Assembly: GCF_021605415.1 (NCBI RefSeq)
Contig: NZ_WKEQ01000006.1
Coordinates: 1-64,000 of the forward strand
Direction of reading: 5' to 3'
Origin: Pseudomonas syringae
GTDB taxonomy: Bacteria; Pseudomonadota; Gammaproteobacteria; Pseudomonadales; Pseudomonadaceae
DNA: 64,000 nt
Shown: positions 25,465 to 34,995 of the stretch, piece after piece
How positions within the stretch are numbered: position 1 is the first letter of the stretch
Layout: every line of letters starts with the position of its first letter
Made by a program: the position numbers and the translations under genes
The notes under the pieces: model-generated
Seen by the model: only the letters and a program-made list of their open reading frames with translations
Databases searched by the model: none
Told to the model about the DNA's origin: nothing

Positions 25465-28400
25465 ATGGCAACGCTCATCGGCACCGTCACCCAAGTCATT
25501 GGTCAGGTATTCGCCGTCTCCAGTGATGGCATCAAGCGTCAGGTCTTTGAAAAAGATCGGCTGTTTGCCGGCGATCAATTGATCACCGGGCCCGAGGGCG
25601 CGGTGGCGGTGCAGCTGCAAAATGGCCAGGAGCTCACCCTCGGCCGTGACAGCAGCCTGACCATGACCGGCCAGTTGCTGGCCCATCAGGCCGCCCATGT
25701 CGACACCCCCGAGGCGCTCACGCCTAGCGACGCGCAACTGACCGACGTCGAACAAATCCAGAAAGCCATTGCCGCCGGTGATGACCCGAGCAAAACCGCT
25801 GAAGCCACGGCGGCCGGCCCCGACAATCCCGGGGGCGCGCCGGGCACGTTGGGCGGCGGCCATAGCTTTGTGATGCTGAGCGAAGTCGCCGGCAGCGTTG
25901 ATCCGACCGTGGGTTTCCCCACCGCCGGGTTCAATGGCATTCCTGAATTTCCCGAATACCGTTTCGACGCCACCGACAATAACGGCGATGACGCGGCCGG
26001 CGACAATGGCGACGGCACCTTACCGCCCGTGGTCGTTGCGCCGCCGCCACCGCCAGCCGGCGATGACAATCCCGTCACCCTCGGTGGCCTCGACGTCAGC
26101 GGTGGCGAACTGGATCTCAACGAAGCCAATCTTTCCGATGGCAGCGCCGCCAATCCTGGCGCGCTGATCCAGACCGGCACGTTTACCATCAACGCGCCGG
26201 ACGGCCTGACCAGCCTCAACATCGGCGGCATCAGCGTGATCAGCGGCGGCGTGGCGACCGGTTTTCCCCAGTCGATCACCACGCAACTGGGCAACACACT
26301 CACCGTCACCGGTTACAACCCGGCCACGGGCGTGATCAGTTACAGCTACACCCTCAACGGCAGCGAAGCCCACGCGGCCGGCGATGGTGCCAACAGCGTC
26401 AGCGAGCAATTCACAGTGGTCGCAAGTGACAGCGACGGCGACACCGCCACCGGCACGCTCGACGTCAACATTACCGACGATGTGCCCAAAGCCATCGACG
26501 ACAGCAACGCCAACACCGCCTCGGAAACCCTGCTGACTCTCACCGGCAGCGTGTTGCCAAATGACGTGCAAGGCGCCGACCGCATTCCCGTCGGCCCGAA
26601 CAGCGGCCCAGTGATCGGCGGCACGTTCACCGGCACATACGGCACGTTGGTACTGAACGCCAACGGCACCTACACCTACACGCTGAACCCCGACGACACC
26701 GATTTCAAAAACCTGCACGGCGGCGGCAACGGCACCGAGACCTTCACCTACACCCTGACCGACGCCGACGGCGATACCAGCACCGCGAACCTGGTGCTGA
26801 ACATTCACAACAACGATGACCCGGTGACCCTCGACGGCCTGAACGTCGAGAGCGGCGAGCTGACGGTCTACGAGAAAAATCTTGTCGACGGCAGCGCCCC
26901 GGATTCAACCTCACTGACTCAGAACGGCACGTTCACTGTGACCGCGCTGGACGGTGTTACCACCCTGACCGTCGGCGGCATCAGCGTGGTCACCAACGGC
27001 GTGGCGGCAGGCTTTCCACAGTCGATCACCACGCCACTGGGCAGCACGCTGACCATCACCGGTTTCAATCCGGCCACAGGCGTCGTCAGCTACAGCTACA
27101 CCCTGGTCGACAACGAAGCCCACGCCAATGCCGATGGCACTAACATGCTGAGCGAGCAGTTCGCGGTGACGGTGGTCGATGACAACGGCACCACCGCCAA
27201 TGCGTCGCTGGACGTGACCATCGTCGACGACGTGCCCACAGCCGTGGACGACAGCAACGCCGGCACCACTTCGGAATCGCTGCTCACGCTCAACGGCAAT
27301 GTTCTGGACAATGACGTTCAAGGCGCCGACCGCCTGCCGTCGTCCAGCGCGACCACCGGCCCGGTCACGCCCGCTACCTTCATCGGCACCTACGGCACGT
27401 TGGTGCTCAACGCCAACGGCACCTATACGTACACGCTGGACACCAACGACACCGATTTCAAAAACCTCCACGGCGGCGGCAACGGCACTGAAACATTCAC
27501 CTACACCCTCACCGATGCCGACGGCGACACCAGCACCGCGAACTTGGTGCTGAACGTTCACAACAACAATGATCCAGTGACCCTCGCGGGGCTGGACGTC
27601 GAGGGCGGCGAACTCACCGTCCACGAGAAAAACCTCAGCTTCGGCACCAGCCCCGACACCCCGGCGCTGACCCAGACCGGCAGCTTCACCGTGACGGCGC
27701 TAGACGGTTTGCAAACCCTCACCATCGGCGGCATCGCCCTGGTCACTAACGGCGTCGCCCTCGGGGTTGCGCAATCGATCGTCACGCCGCTGGGCAGCAC
27801 GTTGACCATCACCGGATACAACCCGAGCACCGGTGTCGTCAGCTACAGCTACACCCTCGCCGACAACGAGAGCCACCCCAACGGCAACGGTGAAAACAGC
27901 ATCACCGAAAACTTCACAGTGGTGGCGACGGACACCGACGGCAGCACCGCCACTGGTCAGATCAACGTCAATATCGTCGACGACTTGCCACTCGCCAAGC
28001 CCGACCACGACTCGGTGCGGGAGGGCGGCACGGTCAGCGGCAACGTCCTCGACAACGACATCGGTGGTGCTGACGGCCCGGCCGCATCCGGTGCGGTGGT
28101 CGGCGTGCGCGCCGGTTCCAACACCACCACCTCGGCCATCGGCGGCCTCAACACCCAAATCAACGGTGACTATGGTTACCTGACACTCGACGCCAACGGC
28201 AACGCGGTCTATCACAGCAATCCCAACGTGGTGAACGGCCCCGGCGCGGTGGATGTGTTCACCTACACCGTGCGCGATGCCGACGGTGACGAAAGCACCA
28301 CGACCATCACCATCGACGTCTACAACAGCTGCCTGAAAGCGGTGAGCGACAGCGACGTCACGGTGTACGAAAAAGCGCTGGATCTGACCAAGGATGGCAA

Positions 28401-31400
28401 CGATCTCGCCGCCGGTTCCGTCAATGGCAGCGAGCCGGGCAATACCGGCGAAACCGCGTCCGGCACGCTGGTCGGCTCGGTCACTGGCGCGGTCGGTGCG
28501 ATCACTTACGCGCTGGTTGGCAGCGCCACCGGCAGCTATGGCCAGATCGTGCTCAACCCCAACGGCACGTACACCTACACCCTGACGTCACCCGCCAGCA
28601 CCACGCCCCACGCGGACGACGGCGCCAACACGCTTCAAGAAACCTTCACCTATCAAGCGACAGATTCCCTCGGCAACATCGTCACCAGCACGCTCGTCGT
28701 CAACATCGTCGATGATGTGCCTAAAGCGTTGGATGACAGCAACAGCCGCACGGCGTCGGAATCGCGGCTGACCCTGACCGGCGATGTGCTGGACAACGAC
28801 GTGCAAGGCGCCGACCTGGTAGCGCCCGGCCCGAACAGCGGTCCGATCACTCCCGGAACATTTACCGGCGTTTACGGGACATTGGTGCTCAACGCCAACG
28901 GCACGTACACCTACACACTGAACAGCAACGACGCCGATTTCAAAAACCTCCATGGCGGCGGCAACGGCACCGAAACCTTCACCTACACCCTGACCGATGC
29001 GGACGGTGATACCAGCACCGCAAACCTGGTGCTGAATATCCACAACAACGACGACCCGGTGTGCATCACCGGCCTCAATGCGAAGGGCGGCGAACTCACC
29101 GTCTACGAGAAAAACCTCAGCGACGGCACTAGCCCGAACGACACTGCGCTGACCCAAAATGGCAGCTTCACCGTGACGGCCCTCGACGGTCTGCAAACCC
29201 TGACCGTTGGCGGTATCGCGCTGGTCACCAACGGCGTGGCCCTCGGCGTTCCGCAATCCATCGTCACGCCGCTGGGCAGCACGCTGACCATCACTGGTTA
29301 CAACCCGGCCACCGGCGTCGTCACTTACAGCTATACCCTCGTCGACAATGAAACCCATCCGAACGGCAACGGCACCCATAGCATCACTGAGAACTTCAAC
29401 GTGGTGGCGACCGACACGGATGGCAGCACCGCCAGCGGCCAGATCAACGTCAACATCGTCGACGACTTGCCAACCGCAAACCCTGATCACGACTCGGTGC
29501 AAGAGGGCGGCACCGTCAGCGGCAACGTGCTCGACAATGACATCGGTGGCGCCGACGGCCCGGCCGCGACCGGTGCGGTGATCGGCGTGCGCGCCGGCTC
29601 CGGCAACCTGTCGACCCCGGCCGTGGGCGGCCTCGATACGCAAATCAACGGCAACTACGGTTACCTGACGCTCGACGCCAACGGCAACGCGACCTACCAC
29701 AGCAACCCGAACTCGGTCGGAGAACCTGGCGCCACCGACACCTTCACCTATAGCGTGCGCGATGGTGACGGCGACATCAGCACCACGACCATCACCATCG
29801 ACGTCTGCAACAGCAACATCAAAGCCGCCGTCGACTGCGACGTGACGGTCTACGAAAAAGCCCTCGACCTGAGCAAGGATGGCCAGGATCTGGCCGCCGG
29901 CACGGTCACCGGCAGCGACCCGACCCACACCGGCGAAACCGCGTCCGGCACCCTGGTCGGTTCGGTCACCGGCGCGAGCGGCGCGATCACGTACACCCTG
30001 GTCGGCAGCGCCACCGGCACATACGGGCAGATCCTGCTCAACGCCGACGGCACTTACACCTACACGCTGACCTCGGCGCCGAAAACGGCACCTGCTGCCA
30101 ACGACGGGCCGAACAACCTGAGCGACAGTTTTACCTACAAAGCCACCGACGCACTGGGCAACAGCACCACCAGCACCCTCGCAATCAAGATTGTCGATGA
30201 CGTGCCCAAAGCCGTGGCGTCGGATCGCTCAGTGGCGGCGGTCGAAATCGATTCCAACGTGCTCATCGTCCTCGATATCTCCGGCAGCATGGCCGATGCC
30301 TCCGGTGTGCCGGGCCTGTCGCGGCTGGCGCTGGCGAAGCAGGCGATCGGTGCGTTGCTCGACAAATACGATGATCTGGGCGATGTGAAAGTGCAGCTCG
30401 TCACCTTCAGCAGCAACGCCGCCGACCGCACCAGCGTGTGGGTCGACGTCGCCACAGCCAAGTCGATCCTCATCGGCCTCAGCGCCGGCGGCGGCACCAA
30501 CTACGACGCCGCTGTAGCAACGATGCAAAGCGCCTTCAACACCTCGGGCAAACTCACTGGGGCGCAGAACGTCGGCTACTTTTTCTCCGACGGCAAACCC
30601 AACGAAGGTGACATCGGCACCAACGACGAGGCGGCGCTGAAAAACTTCCTCGACGCCAACAACATCAAGAACTACGCGATTGGCCTGGGCAACGGCGTGA
30701 GCAACGCCAACCTCGATCCGCTGGCCTACGACGGCATCAATCACACCAACACCAACGCGGTGGTGGTCACCGATCTCAACCAGCTCAACTCGGTGTTGTC
30801 CGGCACCGTCATGGGGGCGCCGGTCACCGGTTCGCTGCTGGGCGAGGGCGGATCGTTCGGTGCCGATGGCGGTTTCATCAAGTCCATCGTGATCGACGGC
30901 ACCACGTACACCTACGATCCCAAAGCCCTCGGTGGCCAGGGTTCGCTGACCCCGAGCGGAGGCGTCAATCACGGCACCTTCAACACCGTCGGCAACACGT
31001 TGAGCATCGCCACCAACAATGGCGGCACCTTGCTGATCAGCCTCGACACGGGTGAATACACCTACACCTCGCAGAAAACCACGGCGGTGGTCATCACCGA
31101 AAATATCGGTTTCACCGTCAGCGACAACGACGGCGACCTCGCCAGCTCGACGCTGACCGTGAAGGTGATCCCCAATGCACCACCCGTGGCGACGGACGAC
31201 CACATCATCACCAACGTGCTGTCGGGCAACATCGTGGTGCCGGGCGAATTGCTCCTGGCCAACGACACCGACCCGAACGGTGACCCTCTCAGCGCCTCGC
31301 CGACCTCGTTCAATACCGGCTGGATTTCCAAGGCTGCCGATTTCACCGGCACCGGCGCGATCGGCTTCACCGGCACCAACATCAACAACGCCGCCAATCA

Positions 31401-32676
31401 GAACCTCGCCAATGTGCGTAGCTCGTTCAGCGCCAACGCCGCGACCATGACCGCCGTGCTGGTGGTCAGCGGCTACCTCGGCGGCGTAACCCACACCAAC
31501 GCTAACGATGAAGACCGCATCACGGTGAAGCTGCGTGAAGGTGAAACGCTGAACCTGGATCACAACCTGGCGGCGGGTCACATCAGCATGGAGTATTCGA
31601 TCAACGGCGGTGCCTGGATTGCCCTCGCGGATGGCCAGACCCTGACGGCCACCGCCGATGGCACCTACCAGATCCACCTCACCAACATCACCAACACCAG
31701 CGGCAACAACGCCAATGCGGCGGAAAACTACCAACTGACCATGACCCTCAACTACGCCGGGGCCCACGACCTCACCCCGGACTATCACGGCACCTACGCC
31801 GCCAATGACAGCCATGGCGGCAGCGATTCGGCCAACGTGACCATCCGCTATCAGGACGGTCATACCCTCACCGGCACCGCTGGTGATGACGTGCTGGTGG
31901 CCGGTGCGGGCGACAACATTCTCAACGCCGGTGACGGCAACGACGTGCTCACCGGCGGCGCCGGCAATAACGAACTGCACGGCGGCTCGGGCAACGATTT
32001 GCTCTATAGCGGCGCGGGCAACGACCTGCTCGACGGCGGCACCGGCATCGACACGGCGAGTTACGCCCATGCCACGGCCGGCGTCACCGTCAGCCTCGCT
32101 ACCCTCGGAGCGCAGAACACTCTGGGCGCCGGCACCGATACCCTCACCGGTATCGAAAATCTGGTTGGCTCGAACTTCAACGACAGCCTCACCGGCAACG
32201 ATCAGAACAACGTGCTCAACGGCGGTCTCGGCAACGACTTCCTCAACGGCGGCGGTGGCGACGATCTGCTGATCGGCGGTATGGGCAACAACACTCTCAC
32301 CGGCGGGGCAGGGGCCGACACCTTCCAGTGGCTCAAGGGCAACAGCGGCCACGACCTCGTCACCGACTTCACCCCGGGCACCGACAAACTCGACCTCTCG
32401 CAACTGCTGCAAGGCGAAAACGGCACCGCAGCGTCCCTCGATGACTACCTGCACTTCAGCGTCACCGGCACGGGCGCATCGGTAATGACCAGCATCAACG
32501 TCAGCGCCATGGCCGGCGCCACGCCGAACCAGACCATCGACCTGGCCGGCGTCAACCTCGCCAGCCACTACGGCGTCACGCCGGGCTCGAACGGTCTGAT
32601 CGCCAGCGGCCACGACACCGCGACCATCATCAACGGCATGCTCAACGATCACTCGCTGAAGGTGGACACCGTTTGA
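25465..32676 (+). CDS. giant RTX adhesin with retention module, vWA domain and type I secretion signal (LapA/MapA-like)
   Basis: 2403 residues from the ATG at 25465 (GGAGG upstream); the longer open frame is not supported. Order: retention module about 1-114 (MATLIGTVTQVIGQVFAVSS), then TAAG at 115-118, the form of site cut by LapG-type periplasmic proteases; repeats about 203-1590 of VCBS/Ig type (DDVPKAIDDSN, GNGTETFTYTLTDADGDTST); vWA about 1593-1770 with a complete MIDAS (DISGSM, GGTNYD, SDGKPNEGD); RTX calcium repeats about 2130-2290 (GGAGNN, GGSGNDLL, GGGGDDLLIGG); C-terminal secretion region. Exported by the divergent ABC system and held at the surface until cleaved. No LapD or LapG nearby. 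Confidence 0.93.
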   Translation: MATLIGTVTQVIGQVFAVSSDGIKRQVFEKDRLFAGDQLITGPEGAVAVQLQNGQELTLGRDSSLTMTGQLLAHQAAHVDTPEALTPSDAQLTDVEQIQKAIAAGDDPSKTAEATAAGPDNPGGAPGTLGGGHSFVMLSEVAGSVDPTVGFPTAGFNGIPEFPEYRFDATDNNGDDAAGDNGDGTLPPVVVAPPPPPAGDDNPVTLGGLDVSGGELDLNEANLSDGSAANPGALIQTGTFTINAPDGLTSLNIGGISVISGGVATGFPQSITTQLGNTLTVTGYNPATGVISYSYTLNGSEAHAAGDGANSVSEQFTVVASDSDGDTATGTLDVNITDDVPKAIDDSNANTASETLLTLTGSVLPNDVQGADRIPVGPNSGPVIGGTFTGTYGTLVLNANGTYTYTLNPDDTDFKNLHGGGNGTETFTYTLTDADGDTSTANLVLNIHNNDDPVTLDGLNVESGELTVYEKNLVDGSAPDSTSLTQNGTFTVTALDGVTTLTVGGISVVTNGVAAGFPQSITTPLGSTLTITGFNPATGVVSYSYTLVDNEAHANADGTNMLSEQFAVTVVDDNGTTANASLDVTIVDDVPTAVDDSNAGTTSESLLTLNGNVLDNDVQGADRLPSSSATTGPVTPATFIGTYGTLVLNANGTYTYTLDTNDTDFKNLHGGGNGTETFTYTLTDADGDTSTANLVLNVHNNNDPVTLAGLDVEGGELTVHEKNLSFGTSPDTPALTQTGSFTVTALDGLQTLTIGGIALVTNGVALGVAQSIVTPLGSTLTITGYNPSTGVVSYSYTLADNESHPNGNGENSITENFTVVATDTDGSTATGQINVNIVDDLPLAKPDHDSVREGGTVSGNVLDNDIGGADGPAASGAVVGVRAGSNTTTSAIGGLNTQINGDYGYLTLDANGNAVYHSNPNVVNGPGAVDVFTYTVRDADGDESTTTITIDVYNSCLKAVSDSDVTVYEKALDLTKDGNDLAAGSVNGSEPGNTGETASGTLVGSVTGAVGAITYALVGSATGSYGQIVLNPNGTYTYTLTSPASTTPHADDGANTLQETFTYQATDSLGNIVTSTLVVNIVDDVPKALDDSNSRTASESRLTLTGDVLDNDVQGADLVAPGPNSGPITPGTFTGVYGTLVLNANGTYTYTLNSNDADFKNLHGGGNGTETFTYTLTDADGDTSTANLVLNIHNNDDPVCITGLNAKGGELTVYEKNLSDGTSPNDTALTQNGSFTVTALDGLQTLTVGGIALVTNGVALGVPQSIVTPLGSTLTITGYNPATGVVTYSYTLVDNETHPNGNGTHSITENFNVVATDTDGSTASGQINVNIVDDLPTANPDHDSVQEGGTVSGNVLDNDIGGADGPAATGAVIGVRAGSGNLSTPAVGGLDTQINGNYGYLTLDANGNATYHSNPNSVGEPGATDTFTYSVRDGDGDISTTTITIDVCNSNIKAAVDCDVTVYEKALDLSKDGQDLAAGTVTGSDPTHTGETASGTLVGSVTGASGAITYTLVGSATGTYGQILLNADGTYTYTLTSAPKTAPAANDGPNNLSDSFTYKATDALGNSTTSTLAIKIVDDVPKAVASDRSVAAVEIDSNVLIVLDISGSMADASGVPGLSRLALAKQAIGALLDKYDDLGDVKVQLVTFSSNAADRTSVWVDVATAKSILIGLSAGGGTNYDAAVATMQSAFNTSGKLTGAQNVGYFFSDGKPNEGDIGTNDEAALKNFLDANNIKNYAIGLGNGVSNANLDPLAYDGINHTNTNAVVVTDLNQLNSVLSGTVMGAPVTGSLLGEGGSFGADGGFIKSIVIDGTTYTYDPKALGGQGSLTPSGGVNHGTFNTVGNTLSIATNNGGTLLISLDTGEYTYTSQKTTAVVITENIGFTVSDNDGDLASSTLTVKVIPNAPPVATDDHIITNVLSGNIVVPGELLLANDTDPNGDPLSASPTSFNTGWISKAADFTGTGAIGFTGTNINNAANQNLANVRSSFSANAATMTAVLVVSGYLGGVTHTNANDEDRITVKLREGETLNLDHNLAAGHISMEYSINGGAWIALADGQTLTATADGTYQIHLTNITNTSGNNANAAENYQLTMTLNYAGAHDLTPDYHGTYAANDSHGGSDSANVTIRYQDGHTLTGTAGDDVLVAGAGDNILNAGDGNDVLTGGAGNNELHGGSGNDLLYSGAGNDLLDGGTGIDTASYAHATAGVTVSLATLGAQNTLGAGTDTLTGIENLVGSNFNDSLTGNDQNNVLNGGLGNDFLNGGGGDDLLIGGMGNNTLTGGAGADTFQWLKGNSGHDLVTDFTPGTDKLDLSQLLQGENGTAASLDDYLHFSVTGTGASVMTSINVSAMAGATPNQTIDLAGVNLASHYGVTPGSNGLIASGHDTATIINGMLNDHSLKVDTV
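26071..30195 (+). repeat. tandem coding repeats of the adhesin, with a duplicated block of about 1.48 kb
   Basis: Two alternating units, A (GGELTVYEKNL...GGISVVTNGVA) and B (DDVPKA-DDSN...TFTYTLTDADGDTSTAN), give a 750-base period at 26071, 26821 and 27571. From 27226 a larger block B-A-C-D (C: PDHDSVREGGTVSGNVLDND; D: SDVTVYEKALDLTKDGNDLA) appears twice, at about 27226-28710 and 28711-30195. The copies are similar at both protein and DNA level, showing segmental duplication. Confidence 0.85.
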
Positions 32677-32693
32677 TCCAACGCTGAAACAAC

Positions 32694-32733
32694 AAAACCC
32701 GCCCTCCCGTTCAAACGGAAGGGCGGGTTTTTT
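32694..32733 (+). terminator. rho-independent terminator of the adhesin gene
   Basis: AAACCCGCCCTCCCGTT and AACGGAAGGGCGGGTTT pair around a very short loop and are followed by a T-run. It begins 18 bases after the adhesin stop codon. Confidence 0.92.
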
Positions 32734-32818
32734 ATGCCCGAACGTCTCACGCCTCCGGTACCCACCTCCGTCATGATGGCTCCAATTTCCCCCCGAATTT
32801 CCGATGAGCGGTAGCAAT

Positions 32819-32838
32819 ACCTGTAATTTCTGACAGTA
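32819..32838 (+). promoter_or_regulatory. CT-N12-AG dyad (lux-box-like) and promoter of the 32.9 kb gene
   Basis: ACCTGTAATTTCTGACAGTA fits the CT-N12-AG layout of LuxR-type boxes. TAAATGAA follows at 32861-32868, the same spacing as at the 51.06 kb copy. The box centre would lie near -42 if transcription starts about 32873, the usual class II activator position. The right half TCTGACAGTAG is identical in all three copies of the window. Confidence 0.62.
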
Positions 32839-32940
32839 GGCAGTCCACCTCATGACGCATTAAATGAAGTCCCGGTACGCAAATTTTCCGATGGCATGCA
32901 TAGAACCGTCATGAACAGCCTGCAGCAGGGATACACGCAA

Positions 32941-34878
32941 ATGGCAGCCTCAGAGACCCCAACCGATCAACAAGCGTCTGCAGCCGAACCTGCAGCGGAT
33001 CTTGAGAAGCCAAAAGTCCCGGCCGTTCTCGATCCCGATGATCCGACCGGGCTTCTGCCGCTCAGGGTGCTCGGCCAGGATCTGATAGTCACCTACACGG
33101 GATGGGATTTTTCGGTCATTCCCGGACGAGTCGACGACGTCGAGTTGGGCTTCACCCCCGTAGGGGCAGACTTCCGCAAGGTTTCAACACAAGATTATCC
33201 CGCGGGTGAGCCGGTTGACCTTCCGCAAACCCAGTGCGTCCCCGTCGACCTTTTGAGTCAGGGGGTTTATGACGTATCAATCAAGGTGTATCGCGGAGGA
33301 TTGAACCCAGTTGAGTCTCCCAAAAAAAGAATCACCATCGATACCACCAAACCCAACTTTGGCAACATCCCCGACCCGGTCATTTTTCCCGATGAGTTGA
33401 ATGGGGTCATCTCCGAAAGCTATTTGACCCAGCATGGTCAGGTGGTCGTTGAGGTGCCGTATTACGACGATGTGAGAGTGGGAGATCGGGCTGTCTATTA
33501 CTGGACGGATAAGGTCATTCCACCCGACAACGAAATTGAGATCCGAGAACAAGAGTTCAGTGCACAAGACATCATCGACAGGCGTCTGTTGATTACCGTT
33601 TATGCCGACCAGATACGTCCGTGGGGGTCAGGAACCCGCTACATGTATTACCGCCTTAGAGACCGGGCCGGCAATATTGGGCCTAATGCTCTTCTGGCGA
33701 TGATTACTGTCGATCTGACGCCATTGCCGGGTATCTTGCCGCCACCGCGAGTGCCGTTGCCACGTGGGCTAATCGATCGCCAACAAGCACGTGAGGGCGT
33801 GTTGGTGGAGATAGACGAGTACGAATTTTCCGACGGCGCACACTGGCTGGCAATTGATTGGGATGGTACTTCGCTGGAGGAAACCCCTGTCGATCCAGCA
33901 GGGTTTCCCTTGCGCGTTACGGTTCCCTGGTTGGTATTGCAGGCTAATGGAAACGGGCCTTCGCGGGCCATGGTCGATTATCGGATACGCTTGGCCGATG
34001 GCAGCTACACGCCGCCTTCTACCGATATATCCGTTCCCGTTGATCTGACGATCGCCGGTCAGGATCATGCCAATGCTCCGGCCCTCCTCAATATGAATCT
34101 GGCCCAACTGGAAATTCGCGGGCGCAACTCAGATCTTCCAAACAAGTTGCAAGGAATAGATTTCGGCCTGCCTGCCAGAGCGTTGTTAGCGCTGTACGAA
34201 GATCCCCAGCCGTTTCAAACCATCGAACTCTATTGGGCGCAGATTGCCTGCCCGGTCGAGATTTACACCGTCCAGCATGGAGATACTGCCGGAAAGCCTC
34301 TAGAGCTTTCCGTACCTTGGGACGCTATTGAACCCGACCTGGAAAACCCGCGATTGCCGGTTTACTACATCACCCGCAACGGTGTGAATGATCAGCATGC
34401 ACGCGTGACCGAAGTCGAGATGTCCATTGTGGTCATCGACAACCTTAAAGAGCCGACATTTCCTCACGCAGATAGAAACGGCGTACTCAATTGCTGTTCC
34501 CGGCCCCGTTTGTGGGAGGGCGTCACCGTGCATATTCCCTACGACCCACGTTTTTCCGCTATGGATGAGATCGTCATGTACTGGCAAGGCTGCGCAGGCC
34601 CGAACGGCAGCAGTCCTATCCCCGGAGTTAGTGACCAGTTCACACACAAATTGAGCGCATCGGATGCCGCGAACGGTTTTGATCTGGTGGTTGAGGATTA
34701 TGAAAAATTGATCTCACCCATGGTGAACAAGGGCTCAGGACTTGTTTATTACATATTGAACAAGACCAATGGCAGCCGAGGGAAATCGATAGCCGATTTT
34801 GTGATTATCAATCGAACAATGCCCAGTGGAGAAGTTTGTTCACCCAACCACGAAGTTTTCTGTCCCGAAGATTCCTGA
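32941..34878 (+). CDS. modular Ig-like repeat protein of unknown function
   Basis: 645 residues from the ATG at 32941 (AGGGA upstream); an ATG at 32911 lacks a ribosome site. No signal peptide or membrane helix is visible. It is built of about 100-130-residue beta-rich modules with wording shared by its neighbours: VGDRAVYYWTDKVIPPDNEI, YRLRDRAGNIGPNALL, PRGLIDRQQAREGVLVEIDE and MDEIVMYWQGCAGPNGSSPI. Typical marks are a GD...YYW strand and an IP...ILDG-like linker. The end has a CC pair (NCCSRPRLW). It is paralogous to the next gene. Its promoter carries the shared dyad. Secretion route and role unknown; a surface or secreted binding protein is a guess. Confidence 0.75.
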   Translation: MAASETPTDQQASAAEPAADLEKPKVPAVLDPDDPTGLLPLRVLGQDLIVTYTGWDFSVIPGRVDDVELGFTPVGADFRKVSTQDYPAGEPVDLPQTQCVPVDLLSQGVYDVSIKVYRGGLNPVESPKKRITIDTTKPNFGNIPDPVIFPDELNGVISESYLTQHGQVVVEVPYYDDVRVGDRAVYYWTDKVIPPDNEIEIREQEFSAQDIIDRRLLITVYADQIRPWGSGTRYMYYRLRDRAGNIGPNALLAMITVDLTPLPGILPPPRVPLPRGLIDRQQAREGVLVEIDEYEFSDGAHWLAIDWDGTSLEETPVDPAGFPLRVTVPWLVLQANGNGPSRAMVDYRIRLADGSYTPPSTDISVPVDLTIAGQDHANAPALLNMNLAQLEIRGRNSDLPNKLQGIDFGLPARALLALYEDPQPFQTIELYWAQIACPVEIYTVQHGDTAGKPLELSVPWDAIEPDLENPRLPVYYITRNGVNDQHARVTEVEMSIVVIDNLKEPTFPHADRNGVLNCCSRPRLWEGVTVHIPYDPRFSAMDEIVMYWQGCAGPNGSSPIPGVSDQFTHKLSASDAANGFDLVVEDYEKLISPMVNKGSGLVYYILNKTNGSRGKSIADFVIINRTMPSGEVCSPNHEVFCPEDS

Positions 34879-34995
34879 TGGGGTGAGATTTTCAAAAGAG
34901 AGGTGATGCAGGAACGGACGAGATGTTCGATTCAGGAAATTTTTCGCGTGAAAAAACTGTTCGACAACTTTAGCTATGTTGCTGGGAGATAAACA

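Noticed and set aside
26071..30195. Regular repeats considered as a CRISPR array
   Set aside because: The repeats are long, in frame and encode VCBS/Ig-like domains. There are no short identical repeats with unique spacers and no cas genes.
32819..32838. Considering the dyads as integration (att) sites or IS ends of the island
   Set aside because: There is no integrase or transposase in the island, and all three copies have the same position and orientation relative to a gene start, which fits promoters better.
30229..32853. 874-codon open frame on the minus strand inside the adhesin gene
   Set aside because: It is the mirror of a GC-rich, highly repetitive coding region. The product is low-complexity (VGAGVQ-like), has no ribosome site, and the plus-strand frame is clearly the real gene.
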